Source of the DNA: CAZPUI01 sp964415525 | GTDB taxonomy: Bacteria > Acidobacteriota > Holophagae > Holophagales > Holophagaceae | Reading direction: 5' to 3' | Assembly: GCA_964415525.1 (NCBI GenBank) | Contig: CAYQAS010000168.1 | Coordinates: forward strand, 1 to 7,368 | Length of the DNA: 7,368 nt | Shown here: piece after piece, positions 1 through 6,118 of the stretch | Layout: every line of letters begins with the position of its first letter | How positions within the stretch are numbered: the stretch's first letter is position 1 | The notes under the pieces: generated by a model | The model's database searches: none | Seen by the model: the letters and a program-made list of their open reading frames with translations, nothing else | Told to the model about the DNA's origin: nothing | Position numbers and translations under genes: made by a program

Positions 1-11
1 GAGGTCTGTGG

Positions 12-266
12 ATGCTCTTTCTCGTGCTCGGCGATCTGGTCTTTCGGGCACTTTACGTGCTTCTCTTCGTCTAGGCGGTGATGTCCGGGTTCAGCCCCTA
101 CCCGCGTCATGCTTGGCGGCGATGGGTGGCGGCGGTGGCCGAGCCGCTGCTCCTGCCGTTCCGGAAGCTGATTCCTCCCACGGGGGGCATGGATTTCAGT
201 CCGATGCTAGCGGGGATCACCCTCCTGCTCCTGCAGCAGTTCCTGGTTCGGGCCCTGGTGCCCTGA
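12..266 (+). pseudogene. YggT-family membrane protein, interrupted by an in-frame amber codon
   Basis: Reading from ATG 12, preceded by GAGG at 1-4 as at other genes here, the frame gives a hydrophobic start (MLFLVLGDLVFRALYVLLFV), then TAG at 72-74 as codon 21, then AVMSGFSPYPRHAW and on to TGA at 264-266. Ignoring the TAG, the 84-position product matches a one-repeat YggT protein: a first membrane segment ending just before the SGFSPYP turn, the family-like stretch EPLLLPFRKLIPPTGGMDFSPM, and a second membrane segment. YggT (YlmG) proteins are small inner-membrane proteins linked to division and envelope functions; no enzymatic role is established. In relatives the amber position usually holds arginine, as I recall the family. 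Both halves are in the same frame, so a frameshift is not needed. Restart at GTG 78 or ATG 81 would lose the first membrane segment. A sequencing error or amber suppression would also explain it. The family is likely; functional status is unknown. Confidence 0.68.
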
Positions 267-273
267 GGTCGCC

Positions 274-867
274 ATGAAGTACACCCCCCTCGATATCCAG
301 CGCCGCGAGTTCGAGAAGGCCTTTCGGGGCTTGAATGAGGACGAGGTCCGCACCTTCCTCCACGAGATCGCGGGGGAGTGGGAAGAGGTTCTCGCCGAGA
401 ACCAGAAACTCCGCAGCGAGATCGTGGACCTGCGAGAGCGGATCGGCGCGTACCAGGACCAGGACCGCATCTTCAAGGAAACCCTGCTCCATGCCCAAAA
501 GACCCGGGAGGAGCTGCTGGACGCGGCGCAGCGCGAGAAGGTGCTGCTGCTCAAGGAGGCCGAGTTCAAGGGGGAGGAACTGCTCCGGGAGGCCGGACAG
601 CGGCTGGTGGTCATGGAATCCGACATGCGCAACCTCAAGCTCGAACGCATGCGCTTCCTGCAGGATCTGGACAGCCTCCTCGCCCGCACCCGCCGGTTCC
701 TCACGGAGGAGGCGCCCGAGGTGTTTCCGCCCGCGGAGGTTACCCGGCGTCTGGATGACCTGCACCTGGAGGACTGGCCCACGCCCGCCACGCAGCCTCC
801 GCCGCCCCTTACCTCGGTCCAGCAGGTGTTGAATCTTCCGCCCGCCATCCGTTCGTCTCAGCCCTGA
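274..867 (+). CDS. divIVA: DivIVA-domain protein
   Basis: A 197-residue coiled-coil protein. Residues 4-40 (TPLDIQRREFEKAFRGLNED and onward) match the DivIVA membrane-binding head, and F17 and R18 fall exactly where Bacillus subtilis DivIVA has its membrane-inserting Phe17 and Arg18. Residues about 33-140 are a charged, heptad-rich coiled coil. The tail is proline-rich (about 169-178) and probably unstructured. DivIVA-type proteins oligomerise on curved membrane at poles and septa and recruit partners; in a non-Firmicute the partners cannot be predicted. The ATG at 274 is well placed: GAGG (265-268) overlaps the stop of the upstream yggT-like gene, suggesting translational coupling. YggT followed by DivIVA is a long-known gene order (ylmG-divIVA in Gram-positives), which supports both calls. 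The next gene begins 9 bases downstream. Confidence 0.88.
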   Translation: MKYTPLDIQRREFEKAFRGLNEDEVRTFLHEIAGEWEEVLAENQKLRSEIVDLRERIGAYQDQDRIFKETLLHAQKTREELLDAAQREKVLLLKEAEFKGEELLREAGQRLVVMESDMRNLKLERMRFLQDLDSLLARTRRFLTEEAPEVFPPAEVTRRLDDLHLEDWPTPATQPPPPLTSVQQVLNLPPAIRSSQP

Positions 868-876
868 GGATTCCTA

Positions 877-1749
877 TTGGACAAGCTCGTGAAGGCCCAC
901 CTCGACCACCGCCGTGCCTGGCTGGACTTCGACTACTGCTACCCCGTCATCAGCCGCCGCAGCCGGGGCGTGTCCCTGGGCGTCGACTTGAACCCCGACA
1001 AGGTCTGCAATTTCGACTGTGTCTACTGCGAGGTGGACCACACGACCGCGCCTCGGCGCAAGGATGTGGATGTCGAACAGGTGGTCGCTGAAATGACGGC
1101 CCTGCTGGATCTCGTCCAATCGGGAGAGCTCTTCGAGGTCGGCCACTTCGCCAGCGCGCGGCCCGAGCAGCGGCGCCTCAACGACATCGCATTTTCCGGC
1201 AATGGCGAACCCACCACTGCCAAGGCCTTCCCCGAGATCGTGACCCGCATCGCGGAGCTCAAGGAAGCCCGCGGCCTGAGCGACGTGAAGCTCGTGCTCA
1301 TCACCAACGCCACGCGGCTTCAACAGCCCGACGCCGTGCGCGGCATCGATCGGATGATGGCCTCCCAAGGGGAGATCTGGGCGAAGCTCGACATGGGCAC
1401 GGAAGCGGGCTACCGCGCCATCAACCGCAGTCAGGTGCCCTTCTCCCGCCTCCTCGACAACCTGCGCTTCGCAGGCCAGCGCTGGCCCATCACCATCCAG
1501 ACGCTGCTGCTCTCCTGGCAGGGCCAGGGCCCCACCGATGGCGATCTCGAGGCCTACCTGGAGGCCATCCGAGGCCTGCGGACCGAGGGGGCGCAGATCC
1601 GCGGCCTTCAGCTCTATACCGTGGCCCGGCCCACCCCCGAGGCCGAGGCGCGCCCGCTTTCCGCCACGGAGATGGACCATCTCGCCGCACGGGTGAAGGA
1701 TGCCCTGCCTGACCTCGCCATCGAGGTCTTCTACGGGCCCGAAGCCTGA
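877..1749 (+). CDS. Radical SAM protein (COG0731-like)
   Basis: A 290-residue radical SAM enzyme. The [4Fe-4S]/SAM motif is C44-NFD-C48-VY-C51, in the context SLGVDLNPDKVCNFDCVYCE. The second glycine-rich SAM-contacting motif is SGNGEPT at 108-114, and LITNAT (141-146) forms a following beta strand. The SLGVDL lead-in and GNGEPT motif resemble the Fe-S oxidoreductase group COG0731, relatives of the tRNA wybutosine enzyme; the substrate is unknown. There is no extra cysteine cluster typical of SPASM or twitch domains: apart from Cys21, cysteines are confined to the motif. TTG 877 is chosen because GAGGA at 866-870 lies 6 bases upstream; the in-frame GTG at 889 would be too far from it. The gene sits between divIVA and the capA-like gene with 9- and 1-base gaps, so it is probably co-transcribed with them. 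Confidence 0.88.
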   Translation: MDKLVKAHLDHRRAWLDFDYCYPVISRRSRGVSLGVDLNPDKVCNFDCVYCEVDHTTAPRRKDVDVEQVVAEMTALLDLVQSGELFEVGHFASARPEQRRLNDIAFSGNGEPTTAKAFPEIVTRIAELKEARGLSDVKLVLITNATRLQQPDAVRGIDRMMASQGEIWAKLDMGTEAGYRAINRSQVPFSRLLDNLRFAGQRWPITIQTLLLSWQGQGPTDGDLEAYLEAIRGLRTEGAQIRGLQLYTVARPTPEAEARPLSATEMDHLAARVKDALPDLAIEVFYGPEA

Positions 1750-1750
1750 G

Positions 1751-2983
1751 ATGAGGCGGTTCGGCCCTGCGGTTGGCCTCCTAATGCTCTGCGCCTGCGG
1801 GCAGCAGAAGAAGGAGACGCCGCCACCATCCGCTCTGCCCCAGCCCTTGCGCATCGTCGCCACCGGTGACGTCCTCATGCACGAGGACGTCAAGCGCTGC
1901 GCGGCTGCGCGAGGACTGGACTGGCTCTTCGCCGATGTGGCCCCCCTCTTCCGCACGGCCGACCTCGGGTTCGCCAACCTGGAGACGCCCCTTGCGCCTA
2001 AAACCGGCGGTCCAGGCGCCCCTTACATGTTCAACGCCCCGGCAGAACTGGCTCCCGCCCTCAAAGGCGCAGGTTTCACGGTGGTGGCCACCGCCAACAA
2101 TCACACCTTCGACCAGGGCATCAAGGCCCTCGTGGAGACGCTGGACCATCTTGATGCCGCCGACCTGCGTGGGATCGGAAGCGGGCGCACGAAGGGCGCT
2201 GCGGAAGCCCCGTTGCTGCTGGATCTGCGAGGAATGCGGGTGGCGATGTTCGCCTTCACCGACATCTTCAACAGCAACTTCAACCGCAAGCCCGAAGGCC
2301 CCTGGGTCGCAGCCTATGATCCTGCTCGCAGCCTGGACCGCCTTCGGGCCGCCCGAAGCGGCGCCGATGTCGTCGTCGTGAGCCTCCACTGGGGTAATGA
2401 GGATCAGCACACGCCCTCCGCCCGCCAGAAGGAGATCGCCGCCGCCCTCGTGGGTGCCGGTGCGGACCTCATTCTGGGCCACCATCCCCATGTCCTCCAG
2501 CCCCTGGAGCGGGTGAAGGCCGGTGGGCGCGAAGGCGTGGTGGCCTATTCCATGGGCAACTTCATTTCCAATCAGAACCGCATGTACCGTCCCGACCGAC
2601 AGCCCGTGGCCGCGGGAGACGCACGGGACGGCGTAGCACTGGCAGTCACCTTCGGGCGCACCGAGGGTGGCGTGCGTCTTCAGAGCGTCCGTGCCGAAGC
2701 CCTCTGGACTGAAAACAACTGGATCGAGCGCCAGGGCGGCAAGACGAAGGATGTCGCCATTCGAGTCATCCAGGTCAAACCCGCGCTGGGGGCGGCTCGG
2801 GCGGACTTGCAGCGCCTGGAGGCGCAGGTCCCGCCGGATCCAAAGGCGATAGACGCCCTCCGAATTCGAGTTCGGATGCTGGAGGCGCGCCTGGAGCGCG
2901 TTCGCACCATCCTGGGCTCTCTTGAACCCGCGTGGGGGAACGCGCTCCCTGTACCGTCGCCGCAGGGCGAGAGCGCACCATGA
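1751..2983 (+). CDS. CapA-family protein, predicted lipoprotein
   Basis: A 410-residue protein. Residues 1-16 form a short lipoprotein signal: RR, a hydrophobic core (GLLMLCA), then lipobox L-C-A-C with the acceptor Cys16, followed by a proline-rich linker. Residues 33-305 carry the CapA (PGA_cap, calcineurin-like) fold: ATGDVLMHED (37-46), NLETPL (76-81), TANNHTFDQG (114-123), SLHWGNE (211-217), LGHHPHVLQP (242-251) and YSMGNFI (266-272). The Asp, Glu, Asn and His residues expected for two metals are all present. CapA of Bacillus belongs to the poly-gamma-glutamate export/synthesis complex, but capB/capC are absent here, so the substrate is unknown. Residues about 345-392 form a charged heptad-like helix beyond the core. 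ATG 1751 follows the upstream TGA by one base with little Shine-Dalgarno, which suggests coupling; the earlier in-frame ATG at 1700 would bury the signal peptide. Confidence 0.88.
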   Translation: MRRFGPAVGLLMLCACGQQKKETPPPSALPQPLRIVATGDVLMHEDVKRCAAARGLDWLFADVAPLFRTADLGFANLETPLAPKTGGPGAPYMFNAPAELAPALKGAGFTVVATANNHTFDQGIKALVETLDHLDAADLRGIGSGRTKGAAEAPLLLDLRGMRVAMFAFTDIFNSNFNRKPEGPWVAAYDPARSLDRLRAARSGADVVVVSLHWGNEDQHTPSARQKEIAAALVGAGADLILGHHPHVLQPLERVKAGGREGVVAYSMGNFISNQNRMYRPDRQPVAAGDARDGVALAVTFGRTEGGVRLQSVRAEALWTENNWIERQGGKTKDVAIRVIQVKPALGAARADLQRLEAQVPPDPKAIDALRIRVRMLEARLERVRTILGSLEPAWGNALPVPSPQGESAP

Positions 2984-3059
2984 TGCACGCCACCGCACCC
3001 TGCATTGGCAGGGGGGAGGGCCTGCTCCCGAAGCTCGCGATGTCCCCACTTGGACCCCC

Positions 3060-3092
3060 ACGCGGTGGCCAGGCTGAGCCCGGCCACCGCGT
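3060..3092 (+). terminator. 11-bp perfect inverted repeat, possible terminator
   Basis: Positions 3060-3070 (ACGCGGTGGCC) pair perfectly with 3082-3092 (GGCCACCGCGT). The 11-base loop has a further GGC/GCC pair inside it. The hairpin lies 77 bases after the capA-like stop and about 40 bases before the mutase start, and the RNA form would be very stable. No U-run follows directly (the next T-rich bases begin around 3101), so it is not a classical intrinsic terminator. It could instead be a Rho-assisted stop, an mRNA 3' stabiliser or a mutase leader element. The hairpin is seen; its role is inferred. Confidence 0.4.
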
Positions 3093-3133
3093 CTGCTATG
3101 TTGATTTTCCAACCCTGATTTCGTGAGGTCTCC

Positions 3134-4840
3134 ATGTTCCTCGATGCCGCCCGCGCCTACCTGGCCTTTCCCCATTTGGAGGCCGACCTCCGCTCTGATC
3201 TGGAAGGGCTGATCGCCCGCACGGAAGCCGGGGATGCCGAGGCCAAGGTGGAGCTGGACGACCGCTTCAGCGAGGCGCTCGCCTTCGGCACCGGAGGCCT
3301 CCGGGGCATGATGGGCGCGGGCCTGAAACGCATGAACGTGCCGAACATCCGCCGCGTCACGAAGGGCCTCGCGGAGGTCACGAAGCTTCGCGCCCCTGGC
3401 AAGAAGCTGGCCCTGGTGGGTTTCGACACGCGGATCAACTCGGATGTCTTCGCCAGGGAGGCCGCGCGGGTGCTGGCCTCCGAGGGCTTCGAGGTCTTCC
3501 TCGGCAACCGTCCGCTGCCCACGCCCTTCCTCTGCTTCGCCATGCGAAAGCTAGGCACCGCCTGCGCCTGCATCGTGACCGCCAGCCACAACCCCAAGGT
3601 CTACAACGGCTACAAGGCCTATGACGACAGGGGCGGACAGGTGGTGACGCCTTGGGATACTGAAGTGGAAGCTGCCATGGCCGCCCAGCCGCTGGTGCCC
3701 GCCCCCCCCAGCGCCGACGTGGACGCGCACATCAAGCCCATCCCCGCGGAGATCGAGGAGGCCTTCATCCAGATGAGCCTGGGCTACCGCCTGAAACCGG
3801 AGCCCTTCGTCGAGCCAAACCTGCTCTTCACGCCCTTCCACGGCACCGGGGCTCAGTTCGTGCCGCGTCTCTTCGCCGCCGCAGGCCTGCCCCTGCACGT
3901 GTGCGAGGCCCAGATGACGCCGGACGGGACCTTCCCCACGGCACCCCGGCCCAACCCCGAGGAGATGGCTGCATTCAAGGTGACCCTGGAGGATGCGGAG
4001 CGCCTCGGCGTGGACGCCATCCTTGCCAACGATCCCGACGCCGACCGCCTGGGCATTGTCCTTAAGCACGAGGGCCAGTGGATCCAGATGTCCGGCAATG
4101 ACACCGCCGCGCTGACCGTGGACTATCTCGCCCGGTTCAAGGGCGTGAAGGGTGCCGTGGTGACAACAGTTGTCACATCCGACTTCCTGCCTCAGACGGC
4201 GCGCCTCCACGGCCTGTCTACGGTGTGGACCCTCACGGGCTTCAAGAACATCGCCACCTGCATGAACCGGCTGGAGGAGGTGGGCGAGACCTATGCCTTC
4301 GGCGCCGAGGAAAGCATCGGCATGCTCCCGGATCCCAGCCTGCGGGACAAGGACGGCGTCACGGCCGCCTTGCTGGTGGGCGAGATGATCGGCCACTACA
4401 AGGCCCTTGGCATGAACCTCATGCAGGCGGTGACGGACCTCCAGAAGCGCACTGGCACCTTCTACAGCCGCCTCGTGAACCTCGAGGATCCCCGCCCCGG
4501 CGGCGCAGCCCGCTTCGCCGCCGCGATGGAACGCATCCGCACCGCCGGACTGCAGACCTTTGCCGGCGAAAAGGTCGTGAGCTGGGAGGACTTCCAGACC
4601 GGCACCTGGAAACACATGGATGGCCGCAGCGGCACGATCCTCGACCGCCCCGACCGTCGGGACATCGCCCAGCCCATCGAACAGAGCAACGTGCTCAAGT
4701 TCCGCTTTGACAGCGGTGCCTTCGCCGCCTTCCGTCCCAGCGGCACCGAGCCCAAGCTCAAGGTCTACCTGCAGAGCCGCAGCACACCGGAGCTGCTGGA
4801 TGCCATGGAGGCCGAGGCGCGCAAGTTGCTCGGATTGTAG
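3134..4840 (+). CDS. Phosphoglucomutase/phosphomannomutase (alpha-D-phosphohexomutase)
   Basis: A 568-residue, full-length phosphohexomutase, the usual size for the PgcA-like bacterial branch. It interconverts hexose-1-phosphate and hexose-6-phosphate through a phosphoserine, linking glycolysis to glycogen, nucleotide-sugar and envelope glycan synthesis in the cytoplasm. All four active-site elements are visible: the N-terminal FGTGGLRG (51-58); the phosphoserine loop TASHNP (149-154, Ser151); the Mg2+ loop NDPDADR (299-305, Asp300/302/304); and the sugar-specificity loop GAEES (390-394). The C-terminal phosphate-binding loop RPSGTEPK (534-541) is also intact. Glucose versus mannose preference cannot be decided from motifs alone, but overall form favours alpha-phosphoglucomutase. 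ATG 3134 has GAGG at 3125-3128, five bases upstream. The gene seems to be its own transcription unit, bounded by hairpins on both sides and closed by the terminator at 4855-4900. Confidence 0.93.
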   Translation: MFLDAARAYLAFPHLEADLRSDLEGLIARTEAGDAEAKVELDDRFSEALAFGTGGLRGMMGAGLKRMNVPNIRRVTKGLAEVTKLRAPGKKLALVGFDTRINSDVFAREAARVLASEGFEVFLGNRPLPTPFLCFAMRKLGTACACIVTASHNPKVYNGYKAYDDRGGQVVTPWDTEVEAAMAAQPLVPAPPSADVDAHIKPIPAEIEEAFIQMSLGYRLKPEPFVEPNLLFTPFHGTGAQFVPRLFAAAGLPLHVCEAQMTPDGTFPTAPRPNPEEMAAFKVTLEDAERLGVDAILANDPDADRLGIVLKHEGQWIQMSGNDTAALTVDYLARFKGVKGAVVTTVVTSDFLPQTARLHGLSTVWTLTGFKNIATCMNRLEEVGETYAFGAEESIGMLPDPSLRDKDGVTAALLVGEMIGHYKALGMNLMQAVTDLQKRTGTFYSRLVNLEDPRPGGAARFAAAMERIRTAGLQTFAGEKVVSWEDFQTGTWKHMDGRSGTILDRPDRRDIAQPIEQSNVLKFRFDSGAFAAFRPSGTEPKLKVYLQSRSTPELLDAMEAEARKLLGL

Positions 4841-4854
4841 ACATCAAGAATCCG

Positions 4855-4900
4855 AAAGATCCCGGAGCATGCCTCGGTGGCGCCGCTCCGGGATCTTTTT
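4855..4900 (+). terminator. Intrinsic terminator after the phosphohexomutase gene
   Basis: Positions 4855-4868 (AAAGATCCCGGAGC) pair perfectly over 14 bp with 4885-4898 (GCTCCGGGATCTTT). The 16-base loop contains GGCGCC, and the right arm runs into TTTTT at 4896-4900. Starting 14 bases after the mutase stop, this is a textbook Rho-independent terminator. The left arm begins with AAA, so it might work weakly on the other strand, but no minus-strand gene needs it. Confidence 0.92.
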
Positions 4901-4942
4901 CCATCTTTCCGTTTCCGTGCATCCAAGGCTTCGGAGGTCGCC

Positions 4943-5485
4943 ATGCGCCTTGTCGTCATCGCCGGAAGCCTGCGCCTGGATTCGCTGAACCGCCGTTTTG
5001 GGGGGCATGTCGCGTCCCTGCTGGAGGCGGAAGGACACACCGTCTCCGCCTTCGTGGGTGAGGACCTGCGCCTGCCGCTCTACGAGGACGGCCTGCCGGT
5101 GCCGGGGTCTGCAGCCCGCATGCAGGTGGCCATGCTGGAATCCCAAGGACTGGTGCTGGTGAGCCCAGAGTACAACGCCGGCATCCCGGGCCACCTGAAG
5201 AACGCCGCCGATTGGCTCTCCACGCTGTCACCGAGCCCCTGGAAGGACCTGCCGGTGCTGCTCTGCGCCTGCTCCCCCGGTGCCTTCGGCGGCGCCCGTG
5301 GCCTCATGGCCTGGCGTCCCACCTTGGCCAACATGGGAGCCTTCGCCTTGCCCCAGGTGGTCACCATCCCCGGCGCCGATCGGCATCTCGATCCCACCGG
5401 CGCACCCACCGAGGCCCGCAGCGCCCAGGCCGTGAAGGCCGCCCTGGAAGGCTTCTGTACCCTGGCAGGAAAGCTCCGTCCCTGA
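4943..5485 (+). CDS. NADPH-dependent FMN reductase-family flavoprotein
   Basis: A 180-residue, single-domain flavodoxin-fold protein. The N-terminal GSLRLDSLNR (8-17) is the FMN phosphate-binding loop (family pattern GSxRxxSxN). SPEYNAGIPGHLKNAADWL (74-92) is the signature stretch of the NADPH-dependent FMN reductase family (Pfam FMN_red), contacting the isoalloxazine ring, and SPGAFGGARG (111-120) is the third flavin-side loop. Members reduce FMN, quinones, azo dyes or chromate with NAD(P)H in the cytosol; the physiological acceptor cannot be told from sequence. Length is normal for the family. ATG 4943 is chosen because GGAGG (4933-4937) lies five bases upstream and the beta strand RLVVIAGS starts directly; an earlier in-frame codon at 4877 would overlap the terminator. 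The dinB-like gene follows after 43 bases, probably on the same transcript. Confidence 0.9.
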   Translation: MRLVVIAGSLRLDSLNRRFGGHVASLLEAEGHTVSAFVGEDLRLPLYEDGLPVPGSAARMQVAMLESQGLVLVSPEYNAGIPGHLKNAADWLSTLSPSPWKDLPVLLCACSPGAFGGARGLMAWRPTLANMGAFALPQVVTIPGADRHLDPTGAPTEARSAQAVKAALEGFCTLAGKLRP

Positions 5486-5528
5486 GGCGTTCCTCCGGCA
5501 TCCAAGAGAGATCCCTTCTGGAGGTTCC

Positions 5529-6029
5529 ATGCTGCTGCGCGACCAACTTCTGCCCGAATTCGACCTCGAAATGGCATCCACCCGCCGGATGCTGGAGGCC
5601 TTCCCCGAAGGGAAGCTCGACTACCAGCCCCATCCCAAGAGCCAGACGCTCCAGCAGCTGGTGAGCCACATCGTGAACATCCCCGCCTGGATCGCGGTGA
5701 CGATGGACACTGCCGAGCTGGATTTCGCCGGTGGCGACGACTGGAAGACGCCCCAGTTGTCCACGACAGCCGAAGTTCTGAAGGCCTTCGATGCCAACAT
5801 CGCCGCTGCCCGGGCCAAGCTGGCCGCCTCTTACAACGAGGCCTTTGCCGAGTCTTGGACCATGCGGGCCGGGGAAAAGGTCTTCTTCACCCAGCCCAAG
5901 GGCGGCGTGCTGCGTGGCTTTGTCTTCAGCCACCTGGTGCACCACCGCGCCCAGCTCGGGGTCTACTACCGGCTGCTGGACATCGCCCTGTCGCCTGTCT
6001 ACGGCCCCACCGCAGACGCGCCGATGTAG
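5529..6029 (+). CDS. DinB-superfamily protein
   Basis: A 166-residue, mostly helical protein of the DinB/YfiT four-helix-bundle superfamily. The three metal-ligand histidines expected for the fold are His47 (QLVSHIVNIPAW) and the HxxxH pair His135/His139 (FSHLVHHRAQLGVYYR); the HHRAQLGVYYR ending is especially typical. DinB proteins bind a divalent metal, and some are thiol-dependent S-transferases or hydrolases. Most, including this one, have no assigned substrate, and the original damage-inducible label says little about function. ATG 5529 has GGAGG at 5520-5524, four bases upstream. The gene follows the flavin reductase by 43 bases and is probably co-transcribed. Its Shine-Dalgarno may pair with a CCTCC at 5492-5496. 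The C-terminus (PVYGPTADAPM) is short, and the stop at 6027-6029 is followed at once by hairpins. Confidence 0.88.
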   Translation: MLLRDQLLPEFDLEMASTRRMLEAFPEGKLDYQPHPKSQTLQQLVSHIVNIPAWIAVTMDTAELDFAGGDDWKTPQLSTTAEVLKAFDANIAAARAKLAASYNEAFAESWTMRAGEKVFFTQPKGGVLRGFVFSHLVHHRAQLGVYYRLLDIALSPVYGPTADAPM

Positions 6030-6113
6030 GGATTCGCTGGCGATCCGCTTCGGGGAGGTCCTAGCACCCCTCGAAGCCGCCCGTGTCGTATCCATCCGCG
6101 GCAGCTTGCGCGG
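6030..6113. terminator. Cluster of hairpins between convergent genes, possible bidirectional terminator
   Basis: Three consecutive inverted repeats fill this gap. The first pairs GGAT-CG (6030-6036, one bulged T) with CGATCC (6041-6046) around a CTGG loop. The second pairs 6047-6059 (GCTTCGGGGAGGT) with 6066-6077 (ACCCCTCGAAGC), with one bulged A, one G-U pair and a six-base loop. The third pairs CCGCG (6096-6100) with CGCGG (6109-6113). There is no T-run on either strand, so factor-independent termination is not assured. Placement between the ends of two convergent genes argues for a shared 3'-end element. Confidence 0.5.
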
Positions 6114-6118
6114 TGCCT

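Noticed and set aside
8..277. GTG-started 89-codon frame over the yggT-like gene
   Set aside because: Its peptide is Gly/Ala/Ser/Pro-rich with no family resemblance, while the alternative frame gives clear YggT sequence on both sides of the amber codon.
3074..3102. Possible promoter for the mutase (TGCTATGTT as extended -10)
   Set aside because: The -10 matches only partly and the base run 17 upstream (CTGAGC) is a poor -35 lying inside the hairpin, too weak to annotate.
1781..3175. Minus-strand open frame of about 460 codons opposite the capA-like gene
   Set aside because: The plus-strand reading has a complete set of CapA motifs and a signal peptide; the antisense peptide has none and crosses the intergenic hairpin.
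3551..4615. Minus-strand open frame of about 350 codons inside the mutase gene
   Set aside because: It is opposite conserved catalytic motifs of the mutase and is His/Gly/Ala-rich without recognisable domains.
4877..4942. Upstream extension of the flavin reductase
   Set aside because: It would run through the terminator right arm and T-run, and ATG 4943 has a perfect GGAGG and begins the expected first beta strand.
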